From: an uncultured Draconibacterium sp. | Lineage (GTDB): Bacteria > Bacteroidota > Bacteroidia > Bacteroidales > Prolixibacteraceae | Direction: 5' to 3' | Length of the DNA stretch: 64,000 nt | NCBI RefSeq assembly: GCF_913063105.1 | Contig: NZ_CAJXYQ010000005.1 | Coordinates: 62,001 to 126,000, forward strand | Part shown: in pieces, positions 39,427 to 48,116 of the stretch | Position numbering within the stretch: position 1 is the first letter of the stretch | Layout of the letters: each line of letters begins with the position of its first letter | Notes under the pieces: generated by a model | What the model saw: the letters and a program-made list of their open reading frames with translations, nothing else | Told to the model about the DNA's origin: nothing | The model's database searches: none | Made by a program: the position numbers and the translations under genes

Positions 39427-40703
39427 TTAAGGACAAAATAAATAGGGTGTCGTTGTGGCTGGGCTTGCTGGCTTGCGTTTTGCTCGTTGTTAGTTTGATT
39501 ATAGGCATTGGCGATGCACAAAAACCCCTCGGAATAATTGCTGCAGTTTGTATTGCTTTTGGCCTTGGAGCTGTACAATCGCTAAAAAGCTATCGATATA
39601 CTGCATGGATAATTGTTGCAATTGTTGGTGGAATGCTTTACCCCAATGCATTTCTTGTGTGGGGAAATTTCGATTTGCGTAATAAATGGGTGATTTTGGT
39701 GGTAGTGCAACTGGTAATGTTTGGCATGGGCACACAAATGAGTTTCCGCGATTTTTCGCATATTAAAACCATGGGGAAAGGTGTGCTGGTGGGTATTATC
39801 TGTCAGTTTTCGATTATGCCGTTGGTGGGATTCTCCTTAACCCGTATTTTTCATTTTGAACCCGAAATAGCAGCTGGAATTATTCTAATTGGTTCGTGTT
39901 CAAGTGGCCTGGCATCTAATGTTATGGTGTATCTTGCTCGTGCCAACCTAACTTTGTCGGTAACCTTAACGGCTGTGGCAACGCTTTTGGCGCCAATAAT
40001 GACACCTTTTTGGATGAAAGTTCTTGCAGGTACATACGTGGAGGTGAATGCCCTGGATATGTGTCTGCAAATCATAAAAATTGTTCTCGTACCCATCGGA
40101 GCAGCAATGCTTTCCGATGTTTTTAAACTGGGTTCAAAAAAATGGATGCATTTTGTAAATACACTTTTTGTCGTTTTTGTGTTGTGGTTTTTGCTACTTA
40201 TAGCCGGTTTCTGGGGGCTTATGGCCAGTCATCTAACAAAAAATATACTCTTACTAATTGAATTGTTTAGCTTTTTGGGAGGAGCAGTGGTGGTAGGCAA
40301 ACTGTACTACCTGGCTACCAGGTTGTCTGTTGAGGTTAAAAAAATGATGCCAAAAATTTCGATGTTCGGCATTGTTTACTTCACGGTTGTTACAACAGCT
40401 GCCAGCCGCGAGAATATTTTAGCTGTTGGACTGATAATGCTGTTGGTTTCGGTATTGCATAACTCGCTGGGTTACACTTTTGGGTATTGGATAAGCCGTG
40501 TGCTTGGGATGGATAAAAATTCGTGCAGAACAGTGGCCTTGGAAGTAGGCTTGCAAAACGGCGGCATGGCATCGGGTTTGGCTGGTGTTATGGGAAAACT
40601 GGCAACGCTTGGGTTGGCGGCTGCCGTGTTTAGTCCGTGGATGAATATCTCGGGTTCGGTGCTGGGGAATTATTGGCGAAAGAAAAATGAAAGCACTTTT
40701 TGA
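39423..40703 (+). CDS. Bile acid:sodium symporter (BASS) family transporter
   Basis: 426 residues. After two extra N-terminal helices and a short loop comes the ten-helix BASS core: VQLVMFGMGTQMSFRDF in the region of helix 2, GIILIGSCSSGLASNVMVYLARANLTLSVTLTAVATLLAPIMTPFW in the sodium-binding crossover, and ALEVGLQNGGMASGLA in the second crossover. Bacterial members carry organic anions such as pantoate or other 2-hydroxy and keto acids, so an acidic product is the likeliest cargo here. ATGA overlap with the racemase-like gene couples their translation. This is a third carrier type in the locus, after MFS and SSS. Confidence 0.88.
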   Translation: MIKDKINRVSLWLGLLACVLLVVSLIIGIGDAQKPLGIIAAVCIAFGLGAVQSLKSYRYTAWIIVAIVGGMLYPNAFLVWGNFDLRNKWVILVVVQLVMFGMGTQMSFRDFSHIKTMGKGVLVGIICQFSIMPLVGFSLTRIFHFEPEIAAGIILIGSCSSGLASNVMVYLARANLTLSVTLTAVATLLAPIMTPFWMKVLAGTYVEVNALDMCLQIIKIVLVPIGAAMLSDVFKLGSKKWMHFVNTLFVVFVLWFLLLIAGFWGLMASHLTKNILLLIELFSFLGGAVVVGKLYYLATRLSVEVKKMMPKISMFGIVYFTVVTTAASRENILAVGLIMLLVSVLHNSLGYTFGYWISRVLGMDKNSCRTVALEVGLQNGGMASGLAGVMGKLATLGLAAAVFSPWMNISGSVLGNYWRKKNESTF

Positions 40704-40782
40704 GCGATATAATAAAAGAATCGAGAAGTTGGGCGAAGCAGGCACGCAGATTGAGAATATTGGCACGGCAAAACTTATATAA
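40687..40782 (+). CDS. Possible 31-residue peptide or remnant gene after the BASS transporter
   Basis: ATG 40687 overlaps the BASS stop codon region and opens a frame of 31 codons ending TAA at 40780. The peptide (MKALFERYNKRIEKLGEAG at its start) is hydrophilic and amphipathic with ordinary composition, more protein-like than random intergenic DNA. It fills most of the 101-bp gap before GH78. It may be a small protein, or the stub of a gene lost by deletion. No family recognised. Confidence 0.25.
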   Translation: MKALFERYNKRIEKLGEAGTQIENIGTAKLI

Positions 40783-40804
40783 GTACTTAACTTTGAAGCA
40801 TTAA

Positions 40805-43585
40805 ATGAAGCGATTATTAATTTTTATAGTACCCTTGGTTTTCATTCAGTTGGCTTTAATTCGCTGTAATCAAAAAACGGCAATTAAAGTAGTTTCTGCA
40901 TCGGTTGATAACAGGCAGCAGGCTTTAGGGGTTTCTACCAGCGATTTTTTGTTTTCGTGGAAAATCGCTTCTAATGAACAAAATTGTACCCAAATGGCCT
41001 ATCGTATTTTGCTGTCAGAACAAATCGGTTCTTCAGGAAAAAATGTGGTTTGGGATTCGGGAAAAGTAAAAAGCAGCCAAAGTATTTTGGTTAAATACAG
41101 CGGCAAAAAATTGCAGGCCGGCAAAAAATATTTCTGGATGGTTAAGGTTTGGGATTCCAATGGAAAGCATTCGGGGTGGAGCCCCGTAAATAGCTTTGTT
41201 ACAGGTTTGTTTACCGAAAAAGACTGGGGTGGTGCTCAGTGGATTGCCTACGATAAATTGCCCGAAGAGAAACGCATTGTACCCGGAATACATTTGCCCG
41301 GTAAATCGTGGCGTGGCAAAGATCAGGGTTTGCACCAACTGCCGCTATTGCGAAAAGAATTTGAGGTGAAAAATGGACTGAAACAGGCCTTGGTTTTTGT
41401 GTCGGGACTGGGGCATTACGAAATGCATTTGAATGGTCAACGCGTTAGCAATAATTTTCTGGCACCCGGATGGACACATTACGATGAAACTGTTTTGTAC
41501 AATACCTACGATTGTACCGAGCAACTATATCCTGGCAAAAATGCATTGGGAGTAATGCTTGGAAATGGCTTTTTTATTATCCCGAATGAGCGTTACCGAA
41601 AAGTAATGACGGCTTACGGAAACCCGATGATGATTTTAAAACTAAAGCTACTGTATGAAGATGGGAGTTCAGAAGAAATTATTTCGGATGCAACATGGAA
41701 AACAAAACCGGGCCCAATAACTTTCTCGAGTATTTACGGAGGGGAAAATTACGATGCCCGCCTGGAACAAAATGGTTGGAATAAAATAAATTATAACGAC
41801 ACCAACTGGCAGGATGCCCTGATTGTTGAAGCTCCATGCAAAAAATTGCATCCTGAAAAAGATTATCCGGTAAAAATAATGGACGAAATTGAAGCAAAAA
41901 CCATCACCCGCATCGAGAGTATGGAAGCTGCTTATTTGTACGATTTTGGCCAAAATGCCTCCGGAATTTTTGAGCTAAGCGTTAGTGGAAATACCGGCGA
42001 TTCAATTGTGTTGAAACCTGCCGAACTTAAAAACAGGAATAATACAGCCAATCAGCGAGCAACCGGCCGTCCGCATTATTACACCTATGTTTTAAAAGGA
42101 AAGGGAGAGGAAATCTGGCGGCCTCAGTTTACCTTTTCAGGCTATCGCTACATTCAGGTTGATGGCGCTATTCCGGCAGGAGAAGACAGTGATTTGAATA
42201 AGCCCCGAATTAAAAGTCTTAAAATGCTTCATAACCGGAACTCTTCGCCTGAAGTCGGAAGCTTTCATACCTCTTTTACGCTGTTCAATCGTGTTGATAC
42301 GCTGATAAAATGGGCCATAAAAAGCAATTTTCAAAGTGTGCTTAGCGATTGTCCGCACCGCGAAAAACTGGGCTGGCTGGAGCAGGCTTATTTAATGGGC
42401 GAAGGTGTTCACTTTAATTACGATGTTTATGGTTTGTATAACAAAATTGTTGAGGATATGTTGTCCGCACAAACCCCGGAGGGGCTGGTACCCGACATCG
42501 TTCCGGAGTACACTGAATTTTGGCAGGATTTCCGCGATTCGCCCGAATGGGGCAGTGCTGCGGTAATTGTACCCTGGCTGATATACAAATGGTACGGCGA
42601 TGCAGAACCGTTGAAAAATTCGTGGACCATGATGGAAAAATACGTGAGCTACCTGGAGGGTAAATCCGAAAATCATATCATCGATTACGGTTTGGGAGAT
42701 TGGTACGACCTGGGGCCCGAACGTCCCGGCTATGCACAATTAACACCCAAAGCTTTAACTGCAACAGCCATTTATTTTTACGATGTAAAATTAATGGCAG
42801 AAATTGCGGCCGTAATTGGAAAGAATAAAGCTGTTGAAAAATATAGAAGCTGTGCAGAAGAAATAAAAGCCGCTTTTAACACCCGGTTTTTTAATCAGGA
42901 AACCGGCATCTATTCCACCGGAAGCCAAACTGCCATTGCCATGCCATTGGTTGTGGGTTTGGTTAAGGAGGAAAACCATGATGCGGTTGTAAAGACCCTG
43001 GTTAATTCCATTCAAAATTCAGGAAATGCATTAACTGCCGGCGATGTTGGTTTTAATTTTTTGGTAAAGGCTTTGCGCGACAATGCTCAAAATGAATTGC
43101 TCTTTGCCATGAATGCACGCGACGATGTGCCTGGATACGGTTTTCAGCTAAAAAAGGGGGCAACAGCATTAACCGAATCGTGGCAGGCGCTGGAGGTGGT
43201 TTCAAACAATCATCTTATGCTTGGGCACCTGATGGAATGGTTTTACAGCGGGCTCGCAGGCATTGGTCAAACAGAAAACTCAATTGCCTACAAAGAGGTA
43301 AAAATTGAGCCCTGTGTTGTTGGTGGAATTACTTCCGCAAAAGCAAGTTACGAATCGCCCTACGGAACAATCAGCAGCAACTGGCATAATACAGACACAG
43401 AATTCCGGCTAAAAGTTGAAATTCCGGCTAACAGTGCGGGAGTTGTGGTAATGCCGGTGGGTGATGAAAACACTGTTTTTGAAAGAGAAAAACTGGTTGC
43501 TAAAAACTACGAAACTGAAAACTTTAAAGGAAAAATGATGGTAAAAATTGGCTCCGGGAAATATGAATTTGTGGTAAAAAAATAA
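40805..43585 (+). CDS. Alpha-L-rhamnosidase, GH78
   Basis: 926-residue lipoprotein (lipobox-like end LALIRC, Cys21; the Arg at -1 is unusual). Domain order follows GH78: N-terminal fibronectin-like domain (LGVSTSDFLFSWKI, GKKYFWMVKVWDSNGKHSGWS), a concanavalin-like domain (ALVFVSGLGHYEMHLNGQRVSNNFLAPGWTHYDETVLYNTYD), and the alpha/alpha barrel with SDCPHREKLGWLEQAYLMGEG near residues 512-532, which holds the general-acid region, then DWYDLGPERPGYAQLTPK and GATALTESW. The C-terminal sandwich includes SAKASYESPYGTISSNW. It releases L-rhamnose with inversion and complements GH106. A TAACTTTG box at 40788 is probably too near the start to be its promoter. Confidence 0.94.
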   Translation: MKRLLIFIVPLVFIQLALIRCNQKTAIKVVSASVDNRQQALGVSTSDFLFSWKIASNEQNCTQMAYRILLSEQIGSSGKNVVWDSGKVKSSQSILVKYSGKKLQAGKKYFWMVKVWDSNGKHSGWSPVNSFVTGLFTEKDWGGAQWIAYDKLPEEKRIVPGIHLPGKSWRGKDQGLHQLPLLRKEFEVKNGLKQALVFVSGLGHYEMHLNGQRVSNNFLAPGWTHYDETVLYNTYDCTEQLYPGKNALGVMLGNGFFIIPNERYRKVMTAYGNPMMILKLKLLYEDGSSEEIISDATWKTKPGPITFSSIYGGENYDARLEQNGWNKINYNDTNWQDALIVEAPCKKLHPEKDYPVKIMDEIEAKTITRIESMEAAYLYDFGQNASGIFELSVSGNTGDSIVLKPAELKNRNNTANQRATGRPHYYTYVLKGKGEEIWRPQFTFSGYRYIQVDGAIPAGEDSDLNKPRIKSLKMLHNRNSSPEVGSFHTSFTLFNRVDTLIKWAIKSNFQSVLSDCPHREKLGWLEQAYLMGEGVHFNYDVYGLYNKIVEDMLSAQTPEGLVPDIVPEYTEFWQDFRDSPEWGSAAVIVPWLIYKWYGDAEPLKNSWTMMEKYVSYLEGKSENHIIDYGLGDWYDLGPERPGYAQLTPKALTATAIYFYDVKLMAEIAAVIGKNKAVEKYRSCAEEIKAAFNTRFFNQETGIYSTGSQTAIAMPLVVGLVKEENHDAVVKTLVNSIQNSGNALTAGDVGFNFLVKALRDNAQNELLFAMNARDDVPGYGFQLKKGATALTESWQALEVVSNNHLMLGHLMEWFYSGLAGIGQTENSIAYKEVKIEPCVVGGITSAKASYESPYGTISSNWHNTDTEFRLKVEIPANSAGVVVMPVGDENTVFEREKLVAKNYETENFKGKMMVKIGSGKYEFVVKK

Positions 43586-43613
43586 TAGTAGAACTACCCA
43601 AAAAACGGACGAA

Positions 43614-46073
43614 ATGAAATCGAACAAAAAACTTAACGGATATAAAATTTTATTGCTAGGCCTTTCCATTCTTTGGGGAATTACAATGGCTCAGGCACAA
43701 ACAATTGCAGTAGCCGATGGTTATGCAGGTTATAAAGGTACAACAGGCGGCGGCAATGCCACTCCAATTACTGTCTCAACTGCTGCAGAATTTAGAGCGG
43801 CAGTTTCGGGTGACTCACCTGCAGTTATAATTGTAAATGGAAGGTTGAATACCGGAACAGTTTCAATCGGTTCAAATAAAACAGTAGTTGGTGTTGACGA
43901 AAATGCTGGTTTATATGGTGGTACAATAAAAATTGGAGGTAGCAATTATATAATACAAAACCTCACACTTGGACCTGCCAGCGATGATGTTTTGGAAGTT
44001 TCGGGGGCCACAAAGGTATTTATTACCAAATGTACGTTTCACGATAGCTCAGACGAACTCTGTTCCATTGTTCGCCAGGCTGATTATGTTACTGTTTCGT
44101 GGAGTAAATTTTATTTTGATAATCCAGACGGGCACTCTTTCGCTCATCTCATAGGAAACAGCGACAGCAGTACTTCTGACAGAGGGAAGTTACACGTAAC
44201 CCTGCACCATAATTGGTATACTGATGGAGTAAGAGGCCGAATGCCGCGGGTACGCTTTGGGCATGTGCACATTTACAACAATTACTACAATAGCCCCGGA
44301 AACGGATATTGTGTGGGGGTTGGAAAAGAATGTAACATACGAATTGAAAATACACATTTTGAAAATATTGAAGATGCATGGGCCGACTATGGTGGAACCG
44401 AGGACGGAAAAATTGGTTGGAATAATCTGAAATTTACCGATTGTATTGAACCAACCTTTGTAGCCAATTCTTATCCTGTATTTACAGTGCCTTATCCCTA
44501 TAGTTTGGATAACGTTGATGCGGTAAAAAACAGGGTAAAAATAGGTGCTGGGAATGTGCAGGGAGGAACAGGAGGTCAGGCAATTAAGGTGTCCATTATT
44601 TCTCCAGCCGACAGTAGCCGCTTTCCGGCTGATTCAAGCATAACAATACAGGTTGAGGCAACAGTAGATAGCAGCAAAATTGCAGCTGTACAGTTTTATA
44701 CCGATACTTTGCTGGCTGTTGACAGTGTTGCCCCATATACTTGTGAATGGAGCGATGTTGAAGCCGGTATTTATCGGGTTTTTGCCATAGCCAGCGATAC
44801 ATCCGGTGCCTCTGCATTATCAGACGTAATAACATTTTCTTTAGGAAACGGAGTAACAATTACCGACCCTGAGGACAGCACAGAAGTTACACTTCCGGCT
44901 GATATCTATGTTGCCGCAGAAGCATGGATTTATGAAGGAAGTATTTCAAGGGTGGAATATTTAAACGATACCGTGCTGTTAAATGTACAAACTGCACCCC
45001 CTTACGATTTTTTGTGGGAAGATGCGCCTGAAGGGACACAAGCAATTATTGCCAGGGCTTATAATGAGTTTGATAATTTAATCGCTTCAGATACGGTGCG
45101 GGTAGTTGTCCCGGTAAAACCACCCGAGCTTTTCGAGTTAAAAGCAATTGCCATAGATGGAGAAGGGGCAAAACTATTTTCAACTTCACCTGAAGGACAA
45201 CTGATTGATGGGAAACTTATGTTTGCTGAAGAAACAGAGGTGATACTTACGGCCTTTTCGTCTGTGGTTTCAACGTTTGATGAATGGGAAAATGGCTCGA
45301 AGGCCGATACCATTTTGGTTTTTATGGATGAGAACAAAGAGGTAAAAGCGTATTATACCACTCTGGATTATATTGTGGCCTGGGATTTTTATGAAGAAGG
45401 AAGCCGGGAACGTGCTGCAGATTATTATTCTTCGATAGAAAACCAGGGGGCAAAACTTGAGTTGAAACGGGATGATGGTACCGGCACAACATTTGGCCTT
45501 TATTCCGGGACAAATACCTTATTGGGGAAAAATGCGGCAATGATAAGGCGGGGAGCTTCCTCTGCAGGCGATTATTATTTTCAATTTTCGTTTAATGCAA
45601 GTGGCTACAAAAATATAAAGGTAAATGCAAATATGCTTGGGTTAAATACATACTACCACATTCAAAATGTGGAGTATTCAACCGATGGGATTAATTTTAA
45701 AAAACTTGGCGATTATAATTTTGATCAAGATTCAACCTGGTATTTTGGATCATTTCAATTGCCCGAAGAGACCGATGGAAGCCATGTTTTGTATGTGCGC
45801 TTTAAGGCCGATAAAAATTCGGAGCTTGTATCCAATGGTCTCATTGGTACCTCGCTTAGCGAAGTACTTGTATTGGCCGATGAAGAACCAAATGCAGCGC
45901 TGTATTTGCCCGAAAAAAACCTTAAAATTGTGGAGAAAATGTACTTTACAATTGATGGGAAACGGCTCAAAAAACCGGTGAAAGGTGTTAATATTGTGGT
46001 AGAACGTTATACCGACGGAAGTTTGAAAAGCAAAAAAGTTTTTTATAATAAAGAAATAGGTTGGAACAATTAA
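43614..46073 (+). CDS. Pectate lyase PL1 with Ig-like and C-terminal sorting-type domains
   Basis: 819 residues with a signal peptide ending MAQAQ. Residues ~30-320 form the PL1 beta-helix: AEFRAAVSGDSPAVIIVNG, NYIIQNLTLG, SDELCSIVRQADYVTVSWSKF and the catalytic motif RGRMPRVRFG with Arg209 (R-x-P-x-x-R). Two Big/Ig-like repeats follow (VSIISPADSSRFPADSSITIQVEA and VTITDPEDSTEVTLPADIYV), then a repeat-like sheet, a CBM-like sandwich (~600-760) and a C-terminal YFTIDGKRLKKPVKGVNIVVERYTDG block. That last block has the shape GxR-xxxP-xKGxxIV seen at the end of many secreted Bacteroidota proteins. The VTC gene starts inside its final codons. Confidence 0.92.
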   Translation: MKSNKKLNGYKILLLGLSILWGITMAQAQTIAVADGYAGYKGTTGGGNATPITVSTAAEFRAAVSGDSPAVIIVNGRLNTGTVSIGSNKTVVGVDENAGLYGGTIKIGGSNYIIQNLTLGPASDDVLEVSGATKVFITKCTFHDSSDELCSIVRQADYVTVSWSKFYFDNPDGHSFAHLIGNSDSSTSDRGKLHVTLHHNWYTDGVRGRMPRVRFGHVHIYNNYYNSPGNGYCVGVGKECNIRIENTHFENIEDAWADYGGTEDGKIGWNNLKFTDCIEPTFVANSYPVFTVPYPYSLDNVDAVKNRVKIGAGNVQGGTGGQAIKVSIISPADSSRFPADSSITIQVEATVDSSKIAAVQFYTDTLLAVDSVAPYTCEWSDVEAGIYRVFAIASDTSGASALSDVITFSLGNGVTITDPEDSTEVTLPADIYVAAEAWIYEGSISRVEYLNDTVLLNVQTAPPYDFLWEDAPEGTQAIIARAYNEFDNLIASDTVRVVVPVKPPELFELKAIAIDGEGAKLFSTSPEGQLIDGKLMFAEETEVILTAFSSVVSTFDEWENGSKADTILVFMDENKEVKAYYTTLDYIVAWDFYEEGSRERAADYYSSIENQGAKLELKRDDGTGTTFGLYSGTNTLLGKNAAMIRRGASSAGDYYFQFSFNASGYKNIKVNANMLGLNTYYHIQNVEYSTDGINFKKLGDYNFDQDSTWYFGSFQLPEETDGSHVLYVRFKADKNSELVSNGLIGTSLSEVLVLADEEPNAALYLPEKNLKIVEKMYFTIDGKRLKKPVKGVNIVVERYTDGSLKSKKVFYNKEIGWNN

Positions 46074-46807
46074 AAAACATATTGAGAAAATTTGATCCGG
46101 TTTCGCTTGATGAGATCAATGAGGTTAAACTTATGAATCGAATCGACCGAAAATACTGGTTTCACATTGAATTGCTGAAAGAATTGTTGGAAAAAGTTCA
46201 GGACTATTACGAGGTACTAGAAATAAACAATGAGCATTTAATGGAGTATCGGTCTTCTTATTTTGATACACCCGACAATGCCATGTATATGCATCATCAC
46301 AACCGCAAATTAAATCGTTACAAAGTGCGGCAGCGAAAATACCTTGTTTCAGGCCATTCCTTTTTCGAAATTAAATTTAAAACCAATAAAAAAAGAACCA
46401 TAAAAGAGCGCATTCCTTCCGAAATAAATGGTGCAGAAATTGCCACGTCTGAAAATAATTTTCTGCAAAATAATTCGCCGTACGGAGATACTGAAATGAT
46501 ACCAAGCCTGCAAAACCGTTTTTACCGAATTACCCTAATTCATAAACATCGAAAAGACAGGTGTACCATTGATATTGCCCCCGAATTCTGGAACACTAAG
46601 GGAGAAAAAAAATTAGATAACCTTGTAATTTTTGAGTTAAAAAGAGGCAAAAGTCTGAAAGGGTCGCCAATGGTTGGGATTTTACGGCAGCTAAAAATAC
46701 GTCAACGCGGGCTGTCTAAATATTGCACCGGACGAGCCTTGCTTGATAATACCTTAAAACAAAATGCCTTTAAACCGAGGCTTCGATTTTTAGAAAAAAT
46801 AAAATAA
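46061..46807 (+). CDS. VTC-domain (polyphosphate-polymerase-like) protein
   Basis: 248 residues, no signal peptide. The VTC tunnel-domain pattern is clear: NRIDRKYWFH near the start, YRSSYFDTP, HHHNRKLNRYKVRQRKYL, FFEIKFKTNKKRTIKERI, RFYRITLIHKHRKDRCTIDI and LVIFELKRGKS, a rich set of basic strand residues. In yeast Vtc4 this domain makes polyphosphate from ATP inside a beta-tunnel. The start is probably TTG 46061 (inside the PL1 gene, 13-base overlap) or TTG 46082; the first in-frame ATG, at 46133, would cut off the start of the domain. Followed by DUF4956 after 6 bp, the usual partner of bacterial VTC proteins. Confidence 0.85.
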   Translation: MEQLKNILRKFDPVSLDEINEVKLMNRIDRKYWFHIELLKELLEKVQDYYEVLEINNEHLMEYRSSYFDTPDNAMYMHHHNRKLNRYKVRQRKYLVSGHSFFEIKFKTNKKRTIKERIPSEINGAEIATSENNFLQNNSPYGDTEMIPSLQNRFYRITLIHKHRKDRCTIDIAPEFWNTKGEKKLDNLVIFELKRGKSLKGSPMVGILRQLKIRQRGLSKYCTGRALLDNTLKQNAFKPRLRFLEKIK

Positions 46808-46813
46808 TTTATA

Positions 46814-47452
46814 ATGGATAGTTTTGATATATTAGGAACACAGGATTTTTCAATGGGATTTTTAACATCTCTGGTAATCCGCTTTATTTTTAACCTTGTT
46901 GTTACCGCTTTTGTGGTAATGTTGTATGCTCGCATTAGCCGTAAGAAAGAATTCTATTTCAGCTATTTTGCCATAAGCGCAGCGGTATTTTTACTGGTTT
47001 ATTTACTCGAAAATGTAAAACTCGAACTTGGTTTCGCTCTGGGCTTATTTGCCATATTCGGGATTATCAGGTACCGAACCAATACTATACCACCAAAAGA
47101 AATGACTTACCTGTTCGTAATAATTGCCGTATCGGTAATTAATGCTTTATCCAAATCATATTTGGGTTACTTTGAGTTGGGCATGGTTAATGTGCTGCTA
47201 CTTGCAACTTTATGGATACTTGAAAAAGCTTTGATGCTACGACAGGTTGATTCCTTGTTGGTGGTATACGAGAACATTGAAAATTTGCATCAGGAGAGGG
47301 AAGATGAAATGATAAAAGATCTGGAACAACGTACGGGGATAAAAATAAAACGGTACCAGATTGAGAAAGTTGATTTCTTGCGTGATGTGGCTCAGATAAC
47401 TATCTTTTTCGATGTAAAAGAACAAAACTCTAAACGTGAATTTAAACTATGA
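46814..47452 (+). CDS. DUF4956 membrane protein
   Basis: 212 residues with four or five hydrophobic segments in the first two thirds (SLVIRFIFNLVVTAFVVMLYARI, FAISAAVFLLVYLLENV, LGFALGLFAIFGIIRYRT, YLFVIIAVSVINAL, MVNVLLLATLWILEKALM) and a charged cytoplasmic tail. FGIIRYRTNTIPPKEMTYLF is the DUF4956 signature. The family is nearly always next to VTC-domain proteins and often CotH kinases, and is thought to form a membrane module with them. No CotH homologue is here. The next gene overlaps by 4 bases. Confidence 0.86.
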   Translation: MDSFDILGTQDFSMGFLTSLVIRFIFNLVVTAFVVMLYARISRKKEFYFSYFAISAAVFLLVYLLENVKLELGFALGLFAIFGIIRYRTNTIPPKEMTYLFVIIAVSVINALSKSYLGYFELGMVNVLLLATLWILEKALMLRQVDSLLVVYENIENLHQEREDEMIKDLEQRTGIKIKRYQIEKVDFLRDVAQITIFFDVKEQNSKREFKL

Positions 47453-48078
47453 AAAAAGTAGTTGTACTATTTTTATTGCTGTGTGTGGCAGGTGTAGCCA
47501 GCGCTAAAACCGAGCGCTTTGGTACGTGGATTGAATTTGAGCTCTCAAAAAAACTTTTTAAGACCATTGAATTTAGCATTATTCCGGAAGTGCGTTTGCA
47601 GGATGACTGGACAGTTGATGAATATTTAATAGATGGAAAAATTGCATACAGTCCGTTTAAGTTTTTAGAAGTAGCTGCAGCTTACCGGTATAACCTAAAT
47701 GTAAAAAACAAAGAAAATGAGGAATACAACCGCTTTGTTTTTGATGCGACCGGTAGTTATGATTTTGGTCGATTTGAAAACTCCTTGCGTGCACGATTAA
47801 CCAATTACTTTAACGAAGATGATGAAAAATCAAATTTTTTCAGAGTGAGGCTAAAATCCGCTTACGATATAAAGGGCAGCAAATTTAAACCGTATACCAG
47901 CTACGAGCTGTTCAGAAATATATCAACAGGTGAGTTTAAAGGCGGCCGTTTTGATGCTGGTTTTACCCGTAAGCTGGGTAAATTTCATCGTGTTGGACTT
48001 TATTACCGTTTACAAGACTATTATTCCAGCCAGGAATCGATTCATATTTTGGGAATTGATTATCGGTTTAAATTTTAA
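47449..48078 (+). CDS. DUF2490 family outer-membrane-type beta-barrel protein
   Basis: 209 residues with a signal peptide ending VASA (residue ~20). The mature chain alternates aromatic and polar residues in short strands (TWIEFELSKKLFKTIEFSIIPEVRLQ, VAAAYRYNLN, NSLRARLTNYFN, FFRVRLKSAYDI, RVGLYYRLQDYY) and ends in a terminal phenylalanine after LGIDYRFKF, the classical end of an outer-membrane barrel. Function unknown. It overlaps DUF4956 by 4 bases, forming a VTC-DUF4956-DUF2490 cassette that spans cytoplasm, inner and outer membrane. Confidence 0.82.
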   Translation: MKKVVVLFLLLCVAGVASAKTERFGTWIEFELSKKLFKTIEFSIIPEVRLQDDWTVDEYLIDGKIAYSPFKFLEVAAAYRYNLNVKNKENEEYNRFVFDATGSYDFGRFENSLRARLTNYFNEDDEKSNFFRVRLKSAYDIKGSKFKPYTSYELFRNISTGEFKGGRFDAGFTRKLGKFHRVGLYYRLQDYYSSQESIHILGIDYRFKF

Positions 48079-48116
48079 ACAAGGCAGAACAAGCAGCTGG
48101 TATTGTTTTTTACAGC

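Noticed and set aside
40788..40795. TAACTTTG as -7 box for the GH78 gene
   Set aside because: It would place the transcription start within about 3 bases of the ATG and lacks a -33 box at proper spacing.
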